Both the position numbers and the translations under genes were made by a program. Under the pieces are notes generated by a model. It worked only from the letters and a program-made list of their open reading frames with translations, was not told where the DNA came from and ran no database searches. From NCBI GenBank assembly GCA_001557035.1, contig LSKJ01000761.1, forward strand, positions 1-39,285: 39,285 nucleotides of DNA. Reading direction: 5' to 3'. The number at the start of each line of letters is the position of its first letter. Positions within the stretch are counted from its first letter, which is position 1. Positions 16,801 to 25,640 of this stretch are shown here, piece after piece. Origin of the DNA: Rhodospirillaceae bacterium CCH5-H10 (GTDB taxonomy: Bacteria > Pseudomonadota > Alphaproteobacteria > Reyranellales > Reyranellaceae).

Positions 16801-18096
16801 GTGACCGTACAAGACCGGCCCCTCAAGGGGGCCTGGGGCATGACCGCCCTGCTTTTTCTCTTCATGCTGATCAATTTCGCCGACAAGGTCGTCGTCGGCC
16901 TCGCGGCGGTTCCGCTCACCCGCGATCTCGGCCTGACGCCGGAACAGTTCGGCGACATCGGCTCGGCATTCTTCCTGCTGTTCGCAGTCTCGGCCATCGT
17001 CGTCGGCTTCATTTCCAACCGTGTGAAAACCAAACACACGCTGCTGGCCATGGCGATCATCTGGTCGATCGTCCAGTTTCCGATGCTGGGCATGGTGAGC
17101 CTAGAAACGCTGATCATCTGCCGCGTCATCCTGGGCGCGGGCGAAGGGCCGGCTGGTCCGGTCGCGACCCACGCCATCTACAAATGGTTTCCCGATTCGC
17201 TGCGCGGATTGCCGACGGCGGTCATCGCGCAGGGATCGGCCTTCGGCGTCATCATCGCCGTGCCCCTGCTCAACTGGATCATCGAGAAGTACTCGTGGCA
17301 CTGGGCCTTCGGCGCGCTGGGCATCGCCGGCCTGGTCTGGGCCGTGCTGTGGCTGATCTTCGGCCGCGAAGGCACCCTCGTCGACGCACCGGTGAGCAAC
17401 ACCGGCGGCAGCAACGAGCGCGTGCCCTATCGCTACCTGCTCACCTGCCCGACCATCCTCGCCGCCTGCGCCGCGGGCTTCGCCAGCTACTGGGGCCTGG
17501 CGCTCGGCCTCACCTGGTTCACCTCCTACCTCGTCGCGGGCCTCGGCTTCAGCCAGAAGCTTGGCGGCAACCTGACCGTGCTGCCCTGGGTCTTCGGCGC
17601 TCTCGTCGTGCTGGCCGGAGGTTACGTTTCCCAGAGACTGAAGAGGAAGGGTGTCTCCAGCCGCCTCTGCCGCGGCGTCCTGCCGTGTCTCACCATCGTC
17701 GCGGGCGGCTGCGTGCTTCCCTTCGTCGGCGCGATGCCCACGGACGGTCTCAAGATCGCCGCCCTGGTCTTCGGTTCCGCCATCGGCAGCACGATCTACG
17801 TCGTCCTGCCGATGATCATCAGCGAACTCACGCCGCATCCGCAACGTGCGGCGATGCTGGCCATCACCACGTCGGTCGTGACGTTCGCCGGCGTCCTCGC
17901 GCCCAGAATCATGGGCTCGATGATCCAGAACGCGGCGACGCCGATCGCCGGGTACGAGCACGGCTACGTCATCCTAGGCATCCTGCTCCTCGCCGGCGGC
18001 ATCATCGGCCTGCTCTTCATCCGTCCCGAGAGGGATCGCCAGGGACTGGCCGCACACGCCGTCGCCGACCTGCCGCTGCAGCCCGCCCGCGCCTGA
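16801..18096 (+). CDS. MFS transporter, anion:cation symporter (ACS)-like
   Basis: A 431-residue major facilitator protein with about twelve helices. The N-terminal MLINFADKVVVGLAAVPLT and QFGDIGSAFFLLFAVSAIVV segments and CRVILGAGEGPAGPVATHAI match the ACS group, which imports organic anions such as hexuronates, galactonate, phthalate or tartrate by proton symport. ISNRVKTKH is a diverged version of the usual loop 2-3 motif. The GTG start has GGAG 9 bases upstream. It is a single gene, bounded by the terminator at 16671 and the convergent gene ending at 18127. The substrate is unknown. Confidence 0.88.
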   Translation: MTVQDRPLKGAWGMTALLFLFMLINFADKVVVGLAAVPLTRDLGLTPEQFGDIGSAFFLLFAVSAIVVGFISNRVKTKHTLLAMAIIWSIVQFPMLGMVSLETLIICRVILGAGEGPAGPVATHAIYKWFPDSLRGLPTAVIAQGSAFGVIIAVPLLNWIIEKYSWHWAFGALGIAGLVWAVLWLIFGREGTLVDAPVSNTGGSNERVPYRYLLTCPTILAACAAGFASYWGLALGLTWFTSYLVAGLGFSQKLGGNLTVLPWVFGALVVLAGGYVSQRLKRKGVSSRLCRGVLPCLTIVAGGCVLPFVGAMPTDGLKIAALVFGSAIGSTIYVVLPMIISELTPHPQRAAMLAITTSVVTFAGVLAPRIMGSMIQNAATPIAGYEHGYVILGILLLAGGIIGLLFIRPERDRQGLAAHAVADLPLQPARA

Positions 18097-18126
18097 CGCT
18101 CGACGCGGCGCTACGGCTGGTGTCGC

Positions 18127-20439
18127 TCACGCCGCCGGTGACGCGCGGCGCGACCGGACCATCCGGACGGCGCCGACCAGCAGCAGCAGGCCGGCCAGAG
18201 CGCCCACACCGACGATCACGGCATGACGCTTCGCCGATGCGACGAGCTCCATCGACCATGTCGAAAGTCGCCGCTGCCAGAAAGTGCGCGCCGCCTCGAA
18301 GTCGGGCGCGGGACAGGTGCCGCCGAAGCTTTTGGCCCAGGGCTGATAGGCGCCGGTCGCGACGTAGCGGCGGTAGATCCTCTCCGCACGCGGCAGGTCG
18401 TTGCCATCCTTCGCATAGCGCGCGGCCCAGCAGAGCGCCGCTGCATAGGCCTGCGATCGCTCCGGTAGCAGGTCGGCGGCGGCGACCGCATGGTCGGACG
18501 CGATCAGGCGATAGTGGAAGCGCACATCGGGTTTCGGCGCGCTCGACGCGAAGCGACGCGCCTCGTCCGGTCCCAGGAGGCTCCTGCTGTCATAGGGCCG
18601 CTTCGCCGCATCGTCGGGCGGCGATCCGGGCTGTTCGGGCACCGGGCTGGTCTGGCCCACGCCGGACTCGAAGTTGCCGCCCAGCGCGGCTTCGTCGGGC
18701 GGTCCCTCGGTGCCCATGATCTCCATGCCGCGCCTGCGGGCGAGCGTGGCGGCCGTGAACAGGGCTTCGGCGCGGGAGATATTCTGCCAGGGCCAGGTCG
18801 CCGGCTGCGTCGCCTTGATCGCGTCGGCATAGGCGCGCGCGTCGACGGCCGGCGGTGGCGAGTCGGGCGCCATCTCCGTCGGCCTCGTCGAGAAATAGGA
18901 TTGGGCGTCCTGAAGCCGCCCGTCGCGCACGAGGCGCCTTGCCAACAAGTCCCGCAGGGAAGCGACCGGCTTGGTGACGATGCCGTACTCCTCGTCGGGC
19001 TTCGACGGCTGGTCGTCCACATCCCTGGGCGGCAGGCCATCGACGAATGCTTTCAGTTCGTCCGTGGTCAGGACACGCTCGGCGATATAGGCGACATCGC
19101 CCCAGTAGGTACGCGCGACCGGAAACAGCAACCGCAGCGACTCGCCGTAACGGCCTTCGCTCACGGTCATCACGGCGGTCTCGCCGCGCAGCCGGACCCT
19201 GGAGGCATCGTCGAGTTTCGTCGTATCGCCGGCGCCGGTCGTCGCCGTGAAGGCGGCGGTCCAGTCGCGGACCGCGGCTGTGCGATCGTTGCGGCGAAGG
19301 GCGAGCTTGGCGCGCACCCAAAGGCCGAGGGGACGCTCCGTCGTCGCCGTCAGCTTTTCGGCGACGTCGTAGCGTGCTGCCTGATAGGCCAGCGCGGCCA
19401 ACCGGTCGAGATCGTCGCCGCTGGCAGGGTTGGGTTGAGCGAGCGCCGCGTCGATCACCGCCGTGACGGCTCGGTCCTTCGGGCCGGCGACGCTGTCGTC
19501 GTAGATCGACTGACCATCGCGCGCGACCACGTAGGCGACCAGCAACTGTCGCACCAGCGGATCGGCAACGGCACGCGTGAGCATATCGGAGTCGGCCGTC
19601 AGCAGGCCCGCCACCTCGCGCAGGGACAACAGGGCGATCTTCGATCCCCGCGCCGCCTGATCGACATAGAGACGGACCGCACGTCCGATCAACGTCTTTA
19701 CCTTGGCATCGTCGTGATTCGAGGCCGGAACGTTCCAGGGAACGTCGAGCAGTCCCACTTCGACGAGGTCGATGCGCGCCTCCTCGCCCAGACTCGCAAC
19801 GGCGAGGCCCATCGGATCGGGCGCGCCGGCCTGAGCGCGGGCGCGCACGGTCCGGAAAGACTCGCGAGCGGCATCGAACCTGCCTTCGATCTGCTGGATG
19901 CGACCGAGCATGTAGGCCGCCGCGACCGTCCGGATCCGCCGCAGCGCCGGCGGCAGGCGGTCGATCGCCTCGAAGTATTCCTTCGCCGTGTCGAGGCGGC
20001 CGGCGTGGAACTCGATCGCGCCGGCGATGTAGTCGAGCACCGCCACGGGAAGTCCCTCACCCGCGATCAGCGCTTCTTTGCCATTCTCGGCTCGCCGCGC
20101 CGCCTCGAGCTTCGCGAGCAACCGGCCGGTCGAGAGGGTCGTCCCGGCGGGCAGGATCGACGCCCAGGCGCCCGACTGCGCTTCCTCGCGCTCGGCGACG
20201 ACGACTTCCGGCTCCGGATTGGGGCTGTATGTCTCCTCCGCTTCGACGGCCACGAGCTTGTCGGACGGTGCGGTCGCCAGACGCTTGATCTCGAAGGCAA
20301 AGCTCAAGCCAACCGGATCGCTCACGGTCTGGGCTCGGTCGTCGAAGAGCTGCCAGGGAAAATTGGGACCACAGGCCAATGCGACGCCGATGCTGGCGAC
20401 GGCCGCGAGAACGAAGAGCCACGGTCTAGTTGATGACAT
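18127..20439 (-). CDS. Large exported repeat (TPR-like) protein of unknown function
   Basis: A 770-residue protein. It begins with a hydrophobic signal (about 7-22) ending ALACGPNFPWQLFDDR; the Cys-Gly-Pro start recalls a family of large uncharacterised exported proteins, although the lipobox (A-L-A-C) is not ideal. The middle is rich in Ala-helical pairs of TPR/Sel1 type (GAIEFHAGRLDTAKEYFEAI, YMLGRIQQIEGRFDAARESF), pointing to a protein-binding scaffold. A C-terminal membrane helix (about 740-760, GVGALAGLLLLVGAVRMV) followed by a basic tail would anchor it with the bulk in the periplasm. It overlaps the DUF3142 gene by 14 bp and is probably co-translated with it. No enzymatic motif was found. 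Confidence 0.75.
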   Translation of the reverse strand: MSSTRPWLFVLAAVASIGVALACGPNFPWQLFDDRAQTVSDPVGLSFAFEIKRLATAPSDKLVAVEAEETYSPNPEPEVVVAEREEAQSGAWASILPAGTTLSTGRLLAKLEAARRAENGKEALIAGEGLPVAVLDYIAGAIEFHAGRLDTAKEYFEAIDRLPPALRRIRTVAAAYMLGRIQQIEGRFDAARESFRTVRARAQAGAPDPMGLAVASLGEEARIDLVEVGLLDVPWNVPASNHDDAKVKTLIGRAVRLYVDQAARGSKIALLSLREVAGLLTADSDMLTRAVADPLVRQLLVAYVVARDGQSIYDDSVAGPKDRAVTAVIDAALAQPNPASGDDLDRLAALAYQAARYDVAEKLTATTERPLGLWVRAKLALRRNDRTAAVRDWTAAFTATTGAGDTTKLDDASRVRLRGETAVMTVSEGRYGESLRLLFPVARTYWGDVAYIAERVLTTDELKAFVDGLPPRDVDDQPSKPDEEYGIVTKPVASLRDLLARRLVRDGRLQDAQSYFSTRPTEMAPDSPPPAVDARAYADAIKATQPATWPWQNISRAEALFTAATLARRRGMEIMGTEGPPDEAALGGNFESGVGQTSPVPEQPGSPPDDAAKRPYDSRSLLGPDEARRFASSAPKPDVRFHYRLIASDHAVAAADLLPERSQAYAAALCWAARYAKDGNDLPRAERIYRRYVATGAYQPWAKSFGGTCPAPDFEAARTFWQRRLSTWSMELVASAKRHAVIVGVGALAGLLLLVGAVRMVRSRRASPAA

Positions 20440-21628
20440 TCAATTGCCTTCCGGGCTGCACGCAGCGTGCCCATCCGATGGTGCGTGTGGTCTGCGGCCG
20501 GAGACGGCCGTTGCCGTTGCTCTCCAGTACGCGATGATCGAGCTCCGCGTCGGCAACCAGGCGAAAGCCATTGGCGCCGTCGGCCGTCCGGCAGGCCGGA
20601 TCGAGACGAACCTGCGACGGCAGCCTTGCATCCACCGCACCGTCGTTGGACAGCACCACGTTCCACAAGTCCGGCTGCTCCGCCGGCACGAGCGAAGCAC
20701 TCACCCGGGCGGGCGCCAGCCGGTCGGTGACGACCGCGCGCCAGGTCTCGAGGCTCCACGCGCGGTTGTCGGCTTCCGTCGGCAATCGAAACCAGACGAC
20801 GCCGACCAGCCCCGACGGCGCGGAGCGTTGCAGGGCGTGAAGGAGACCGAGCACCGCCTCGGGCTGAGCCTGCAGCATGTCGCCGCCCGGCCCTGCCAGC
20901 AGCGGCACTTCGCTCTCGACACTGGCCATCCGGCCATCGCGCCGCCACCTCACGCGCACGTCGTAGGCTGGCAGGGCCACCCGGAACGGCCGCCCGATCC
21001 GCCGGCCGAACTCGCGCACCCAGCGCTCTGCCTGGTCGGGATCGAACAGGCCGCGGCGCGGATCTTCGACCGCATGCACCTGCAGCACCACCTCGTCCAG
21101 GTCGGCCGCCAGGCTCCCCAACGCGGAGGACGACAGCCAGGTCGGCAGCGCCGTGATCGAGAGCGCGATCGACGAGGGAAGGCGCGCGCGCAGGGCGGAG
21201 AGAAACTTCGCGTAGGTCGCCAGCTTGGAGGTCGGGCAGTCGTAGTCGATCTCCAGGCCCGCGATCGACTGCAGGGTCTTCGGGACCGACACGGTTGCAA
21301 CGATCCGGTCGAGCAGCATCGTCATGCGGTCTTCATCGAGACGGCCGTCGATCCGGATCACGCCGACCACCGGCCTCCCGGTCGCGAGGATGTCGTTCCA
21401 CGGCACGGAGACCGTCGCCCAGCGCCCCGACCGGTCGCCTTCGGCCAGCAGGATGCGCCAGCTGCGGACGATGTCGGCGGATTGTCTGGCGGCGGAGGTG
21501 ACGGCAGGCGTCCAGAGGCGCTGCCAGACATAGGCGTCGTGCGGCAACGGCTCTGATGTCGTGCGGATCGCCGACGTCGACGCCGACAGCCCCACCAGAC
21601 ACAGCAATATTGCTGTCAATGCACGCAT
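20426..21628 (-). CDS. DUF3142 domain protein (exported, glycosidase-fold-like)
   Basis: A 400-residue protein with a signal peptide (about 1-20). The body matches the DUF3142 pattern: HDAYVWQRLW near residue 30, VGVIRIDGRLD (88-98), GLEIDYDCP (124-132) and LSITALPTWL (156-165), then LQVHAVEDP. The alternating strand/acidic layout, especially LEIDYD, resembles the barrel of GH18-like glycosidases, but no proven activity is known to me. It follows the sugar ABC permease gene by 40 bp and overlaps the 770-residue gene by 14 bp. A sugar-polymer-related role is inferred from this neighbourhood only. Confidence 0.75.
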   Translation of the reverse strand: MRALTAILLCLVGLSASTSAIRTTSEPLPHDAYVWQRLWTPAVTSAARQSADIVRSWRILLAEGDRSGRWATVSVPWNDILATGRPVVGVIRIDGRLDEDRMTMLLDRIVATVSVPKTLQSIAGLEIDYDCPTSKLATYAKFLSALRARLPSSIALSITALPTWLSSSALGSLAADLDEVVLQVHAVEDPRRGLFDPDQAERWVREFGRRIGRPFRVALPAYDVRVRWRRDGRMASVESEVPLLAGPGGDMLQAQPEAVLGLLHALQRSAPSGLVGVVWFRLPTEADNRAWSLETWRAVVTDRLAPARVSASLVPAEQPDLWNVVLSNDGAVDARLPSQVRLDPACRTADGANGFRLVADAELDHRVLESNGNGRLRPQTTRTIGWARCVQPGRQLNVIN

Positions 21629-21668
21629 GATGACCCTACGCGAGGCGCTTCGGCCTCAAGTCTTCAGT

Positions 21669-22523
21669 CTACCCCTTCACCGCGCCGGCCGTCAGCCCCG
21701 ACGACATGTAACGGCGGAATGCGTAGTAGATCGCCGCCGGCGGCAGCGCATAGAGGAAGCCCGCCGTCATCAACAGCTCCCACGGCGAATCGTCGGCCGA
21801 GAGGAAGTTCCCCAGCGCCACCGGCAGCGTGATTGCCGTGTTCTTCGACAGCAGCAGGAACGCGTAGAGATATTCGTTCCACGCCAGCAGCAGCGCGTAG
21901 GTGCCGACGGCGATCAGCGACGGCACCATCAGCGGCAGGTAGATCAGGCGGAAGAGCTGGAACGGCGAGGCACCGTCGATCATGGCCGCCTCGTCGAGTT
22001 CGACCGGCAGCTTGTCGGACGCCTGGCGCAGGATCCAGATCGCATAGGGCGAGGCGATGGTCGCCATGGCCAGCACCAGAGCCCAGTCGTTGTTCAGCAG
22101 CCCGTACATGCCCATGGTCTTGTACATGGGCACCGCCAGGAACGCGGCCGGAATGAAGTAGGTCAGCAGCGCCAGGTTCATCACCATGCGCCCGCCCTTC
22201 ATACGCAGCCGGCTGATCGCGAAGGCCGCGGCCGTCGCCACGAACAGCGTGATCGCCGCCGTGCCGATCGAGATGACCAGCGAGTTGAACATCTGCAGCC
22301 AGAAGTGGTTCAGGAAATGGTGCTTCTGGCTGAGCACCGTCCCGAAGTTGCGCAGGGTCGGATTCGTCGGCCAGAGCTGGCCCGAGAAGGCCGCATCCTT
22401 GGGCGAAATCGCGAACAGGAACATGTGGTAGATGGGAATCAGCGTCCACAGCAGCACCGGAATGCCGATCAGCAGCAGACCGGTCTCGAAGCCGATGTTG
22501 CGGAGCAGGCGGCGCGGGCTCAT
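21669..22523 (-). CDS. Sugar ABC transporter permease (MalG-like, CUT1)
   Basis: A 284-residue permease with six helices. The EAA loop reads DEAAMIDGASPFQLFRLIYL, followed by PLMVPSLIAVGTYALLLAWN, typical of CUT1 carbohydrate permeases of the MalG class. The N-terminal LLIGIPVLLWTLIPIYHMF helix is also typical. Its start overlaps the stop codon of the partner permease (22520-22523). No ATPase gene of the MsmK/UgpC type is present here, so the pump must borrow one. Confidence 0.92.
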   Translation of the reverse strand: MSPRRLLRNIGFETGLLLIGIPVLLWTLIPIYHMFLFAISPKDAAFSGQLWPTNPTLRNFGTVLSQKHHFLNHFWLQMFNSLVISIGTAAITLFVATAAAFAISRLRMKGGRMVMNLALLTYFIPAAFLAVPMYKTMGMYGLLNNDWALVLAMATIASPYAIWILRQASDKLPVELDEAAMIDGASPFQLFRLIYLPLMVPSLIAVGTYALLLAWNEYLYAFLLLSKNTAITLPVALGNFLSADDSPWELLMTAGFLYALPPAAIYYAFRRYMSSGLTAGAVKG

Positions 22524-23398
22524 CGCGAGAGCCGCCGCATCATGAAGTAGACGAGCGGCAGGATCAGCGGCAGCGCACAGACGATCGATGCCATGGCGAG
22601 CCCGACCTGGTCGAGGCGCAGGTAGCGGATGCCGAGCGTTGCCAGCACATGCGTGAGGTCCGCCGGGCCGCCGCCGGTCAGCAGATAGACGCTGTTGAAG
22701 TCACCCACCGTGAAGATCATCGAGAGCAGCGTGCAGGTGACGTAGAGCGTGCTCATCGACGGCCAGGTGATGTAGCGGAATCGATGCCAGGCGCCGGCGC
22801 CGTCGACCGAGGCGGCTTCATAGAGCTCGCTGGGAATGGCCAGCCGGCCGGCCAGCAGGATCAGCGTCCAGAAGGGCAGCGACTTCCAGATGTGCACCAG
22901 CATCGAGAGCGTGAGCGCCAGCGCGGGATCGTTCAGCCAGTTCGGCCCGTCCTCGGCGGTCAGGCTGAAGATCAGCTGGTTGATGACGCCCCATTCCGGA
23001 TTGAGCATGAAGCGCACCGACAGGATGGTCGGGATCGACGGCACCGCCCAGGGCAGCACGAACAGCACCGCGAGCACCTTCACCCACCAGCGCTTGTGCA
23101 TGAAGAAGCCGGACAGGAACAGCGCCAGCGCCATCTTCACGTTGATGGCGACGACCAGGAAAACGAAGGTGTTGATCACCGTCCGCAGGAAGATCGGATC
23201 GGCCGCCAGCTCGACATAGAGCTGCGGGCTGCGCGCCAGCCAGAAGCTGTAGCCGACAGGGAACACCACGAAGCCGATGAAAATCGCGACATAAGGCGCG
23301 ACGAACAGCAGGCTCCAAGCCTGGCGTTCCGACAGGCCGAAGCCGGCCCACCGGGTCTTGTCCCGGCGGGCCGTCGTGTCGATCGTGGACGCCGTCAT
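22520..23398 (-). CDS. Sugar ABC transporter permease (MalF-like, CUT1)
   Basis: A 292-residue permease with six helices of the MalF/UgpA class. Landmarks are WSLLFVAPYVAIFIGFVVFP at the first helix, VLPWAVPSIPTILSVRFML, and the EAA loop YEAASVDGAGAWHRFRYITW. It lies 22 bp downstream of the binding-protein gene and overlaps the second permease by 4 bp. It provides one half of the inner-membrane channel. Confidence 0.92.
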   Translation of the reverse strand: MTASTIDTTARRDKTRWAGFGLSERQAWSLLFVAPYVAIFIGFVVFPVGYSFWLARSPQLYVELAADPIFLRTVINTFVFLVVAINVKMALALFLSGFFMHKRWWVKVLAVLFVLPWAVPSIPTILSVRFMLNPEWGVINQLIFSLTAEDGPNWLNDPALALTLSMLVHIWKSLPFWTLILLAGRLAIPSELYEAASVDGAGAWHRFRYITWPSMSTLYVTCTLLSMIFTVGDFNSVYLLTGGGPADLTHVLATLGIRYLRLDQVGLAMASIVCALPLILPLVYFMMRRLSR

Positions 23399-23420
23399 AC
23401 GCGTACTCGCGAAAGCAGCC

Positions 23421-24788
23421 TTACTTGGCCACTTCCTTGATGCGGGCGATCATCTCGTCCACGGCCTTCTCGACCGAGACCTTCTCGCTGACCACGCGGT
23501 TCATCGCCTTGGCCCACACATTCTCGTTGTTGAGGATGGTGAACTTGTAGTTCTTGGTGAACTCGAACGGCAGCGTGCCGGCCTTGAACTGGTCGTAGAC
23601 CGCCTTGCGATGCTTGTCGGCCTGCCAGAACGGGCTCTCCTGGCTGGCCTTGGTCACCGGGAACCAGCGGCCGAGCGCGCCCTCGACATAGGGGCGGAGA
23701 TTCTCCTCCTCGAGCAGGAACTTCAGGAACTCACGCGCGCGCGGCTTGTTCTTGGAGTCCTGGAAGATCACGCCGACCTTCACCGCCGTGCGATAGACCA
23801 TCGCCGTGCCGTCGGGCTTCCTGGGGAAACCGGCTGTCGCGATCAGCTCGTCGTAGGCCTTGCGGCCGGCGGCGCGCTGCTCGGGCGTGAGCTGCTCGTT
23901 GTTGGCGTCGTCGAGCCACTTGGCGGCGATCGAGATCGTGTAGTTGTGCGTCATGATCGTCGTGCGATTGTGGAAGGCGACGTTGTTGTCGGGATCCTTC
24001 CAGGTCGTCGACGAGGGCGGCGAGCAGCCCTTGGCATAGATGTCGGTATAGTCGCGCAACGCGGCGATCAGCCCGGCGCGCACCTTCGGGTCGTCGACCA
24101 GCAGCTTGCCGGAATCGTCGACCAGCTTGACGTTGTACGCGTCGACCCAGCTCAGGAACGACTGGAACGAATCCGTCGACTCCACGCCCATCGGGTTGCC
24201 GATACCGAAGACGCGGCTGCTGGTGGCCTTGCGATAGGCCGGCTGGACCTTGTCGCACCAGAAGGACCAGTATTCCTTCCAGGTGCCGGGAATGTCGTTT
24301 TCCTTGAAGCCGGCGGTCGCCAGCATGTCCTTCCAGTACTGGACGTGCAGCGTCTGCTGCTTCAGGACGAAACCGTAGAAAGCCTTCTTCTTGGCCTTGT
24401 CGTTGTAGAGATAGGCGGTCTCGATGGTGACCGGCGCGAAGCGGTCCTTCATCGGCTCGATGACGTCGGAGATGTCCTCGAGCTTGCCGTCATAGGCCCA
24501 CTTTCCCGCGACCTGGACGTCATAGGTGTCGGAATAAGCGATGTCCGGCGGCGAACCGGAATCGAGCGCGGCGACCGTCTTGGGGATCATGTCCTGCACG
24601 GCGTACTGGGACAGGTCAACCTTCACGCCGGTCTTCGCCTCGAACTTCTTGATGGCCGCGAACAGCGCATCGTCCTCGGACTTGTAGAAGCCCTTCACCC
24701 ACCAGACGTTGAGCTTCTCCTGGGCGAACCCGGGAGCCGCCGAAAAGGCGATCGCCAGCGCGGCCGCGCCGGCCAGAATCCGTCTCAT
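23421..24788 (-). CDS. Extracellular sugar-binding protein (family 1 SBP)
   Basis: A 455-residue periplasmic binding protein. A signal peptide runs to about residue 22 (AIAFSAAPGFAQ), followed by the family 1 opening EKLNVWWVKGFYKSEDDALF and FEAKTGVKVDLSQY. The central GSPPDIAYSD and C-terminal AREFLKFLLEEENLRPYVEG are typical of CUT1 receptors. GAGGGAA sits before the ATG, and a 15-bp GntR-like palindrome lies 19-33 bases upstream of it. It is the first gene of the transporter part of the leftward series. Sugar or polyol uptake is likely; the ligand is unknown. Confidence 0.92.
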   Translation of the reverse strand: MRRILAGAAALAIAFSAAPGFAQEKLNVWWVKGFYKSEDDALFAAIKKFEAKTGVKVDLSQYAVQDMIPKTVAALDSGSPPDIAYSDTYDVQVAGKWAYDGKLEDISDVIEPMKDRFAPVTIETAYLYNDKAKKKAFYGFVLKQQTLHVQYWKDMLATAGFKENDIPGTWKEYWSFWCDKVQPAYRKATSSRVFGIGNPMGVESTDSFQSFLSWVDAYNVKLVDDSGKLLVDDPKVRAGLIAALRDYTDIYAKGCSPPSSTTWKDPDNNVAFHNRTTIMTHNYTISIAAKWLDDANNEQLTPEQRAAGRKAYDELIATAGFPRKPDGTAMVYRTAVKVGVIFQDSKNKPRAREFLKFLLEEENLRPYVEGALGRWFPVTKASQESPFWQADKHRKAVYDQFKAGTLPFEFTKNYKFTILNNENVWAKAMNRVVSEKVSVEKAVDEMIARIKEVAK

Positions 24789-24806
24789 TGTTCCCTCGTG
24801 GTTCTT

Positions 24807-24821
24807 AGTTGTCTGACAACT
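24807..24821. promoter_or_regulatory. GntR/FadR-type operator palindrome
   Basis: AGTTGTC-T-GACAACT is a perfect palindrome with 7-bp arms around one base. Its core TTGTCTGACAA fits the FadR-subfamily GntR operator pattern TNGTNNNACNA. It lies in the 39-bp gap between the alpha/beta hydrolase gene and the sugar-binding-protein gene, centred 26 bases before the latter's ATG, where a repressor could block transcription of the transporter genes. No GntR regulator gene is in the window. Confidence 0.6.
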
Positions 24822-24827
24822 CGACTA

Positions 24828-25637
24828 TCAGTCCGCTCTGCGGGAGTCGAGGAAAGACCGTAGTGCCTGCGCGCATTGCACAGCGTGCGAGAAAGGCAGG
24901 CCATGCCGCGACCGTCCGAAGACATTCAACTCGGCATCGGGCAGGCCCTTGAACAGGTCGGCCACGACGGACACCGGAATGAACGGACTGCCGTCGGGAT
25001 GAAGCAGCAGCGTCGGACACCGAATCTCCTGCAGCCGCGGCGTGAGGTCGGTGCCGATCAGGACGCCCAGCGCGTTCAGGATCGAGGCGCGCGACCATTT
25101 CTCCTGTTCGGCAGCGAACCATGCCAGCCGCTCCGGCGACACCGCGCCCTCATGAAAGCGATCGCGCAGGAAAGCGTCGGACCAGCCCTTCGAGCCGCCT
25201 TCATCGAGCTGGCGCCGCCAGGCCTCGACACGCTGGATAGACGCGCCGAGATGGGCGCCGTTGCTGACGGTGAGCGTGGCGATCCGGCCGGGGCGCGCGA
25301 GCACCGCCGCCAGCGCCACGGTGCCGCCGATCGATTCGCCCACGAGATGAAACCGCTCCGCCCCGGCGGCATCGGCGACTGCGAACAGGTCCTCGACCAG
25401 AATATCGAGCGACCACTTGAAGTCCTCTGCCGGGATCGTCGACCGCCCGTAGCCCCGCATGTCGAAGGTCACGAGGCGGAAGGCGTCCGCCAGCGCCGGC
25501 TGCCAGCCCGCCCAGATTCCCGGGCTGGCGCCGATCCCGTGATGGAACAGGATCGGCAGGCGTTTCTGCCGCCACGGCACAACCTGGTCCACCACGTCGA
25601 AGTGGAGGGTGCCCTGCGCGGTGTCGGCGAGCGGCAT
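24828..25637 (-). CDS. Alpha/beta fold hydrolase
   Basis: A 269-residue hydrolase. The oxyanion stretch ILFHHGIGASPGIW (29-42), the DMRGYGRS turn (59-66) and the nucleophile elbow GESIGG (100-105, Ser102) are clear. The acid is probably in LLHPDGSPFIP, and the histidine in GRSRHGLPFSH. Shape and length resemble 3-oxoadipate enol-lactonase and related esterases/C-C hydrolases. It begins 3 bases after the stop of the Bug-type gene and so is in the same operon. The substrate is not predictable. Confidence 0.88.
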   Translation of the reverse strand: MPLADTAQGTLHFDVVDQVVPWRQKRLPILFHHGIGASPGIWAGWQPALADAFRLVTFDMRGYGRSTIPAEDFKWSLDILVEDLFAVADAAGAERFHLVGESIGGTVALAAVLARPGRIATLTVSNGAHLGASIQRVEAWRRQLDEGGSKGWSDAFLRDRFHEGAVSPERLAWFAAEQEKWSRASILNALGVLIGTDLTPRLQEIRCPTLLLHPDGSPFIPVSVVADLFKGLPDAELNVFGRSRHGLPFSHAVQCAQALRSFLDSRRAD

Positions 25638-25640
25638 CGG

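Noticed and set aside
16659..18719. A 686-codon plus-strand frame across the MFS gene and beyond
   Set aside because: Its product is Arg/Pro-rich low-complexity sequence, while another frame of the same DNA encodes a clear twelve-helix MFS protein.
18490..20433. A 647-codon plus-strand frame opposite the 770-residue repeat protein gene
   Set aside because: Both frames lack a known enzyme domain, so this was considered. The minus-strand frame has a signal peptide, helical repeats, a C-terminal anchor and overlap with a co-directional gene; the plus-strand frame has none.
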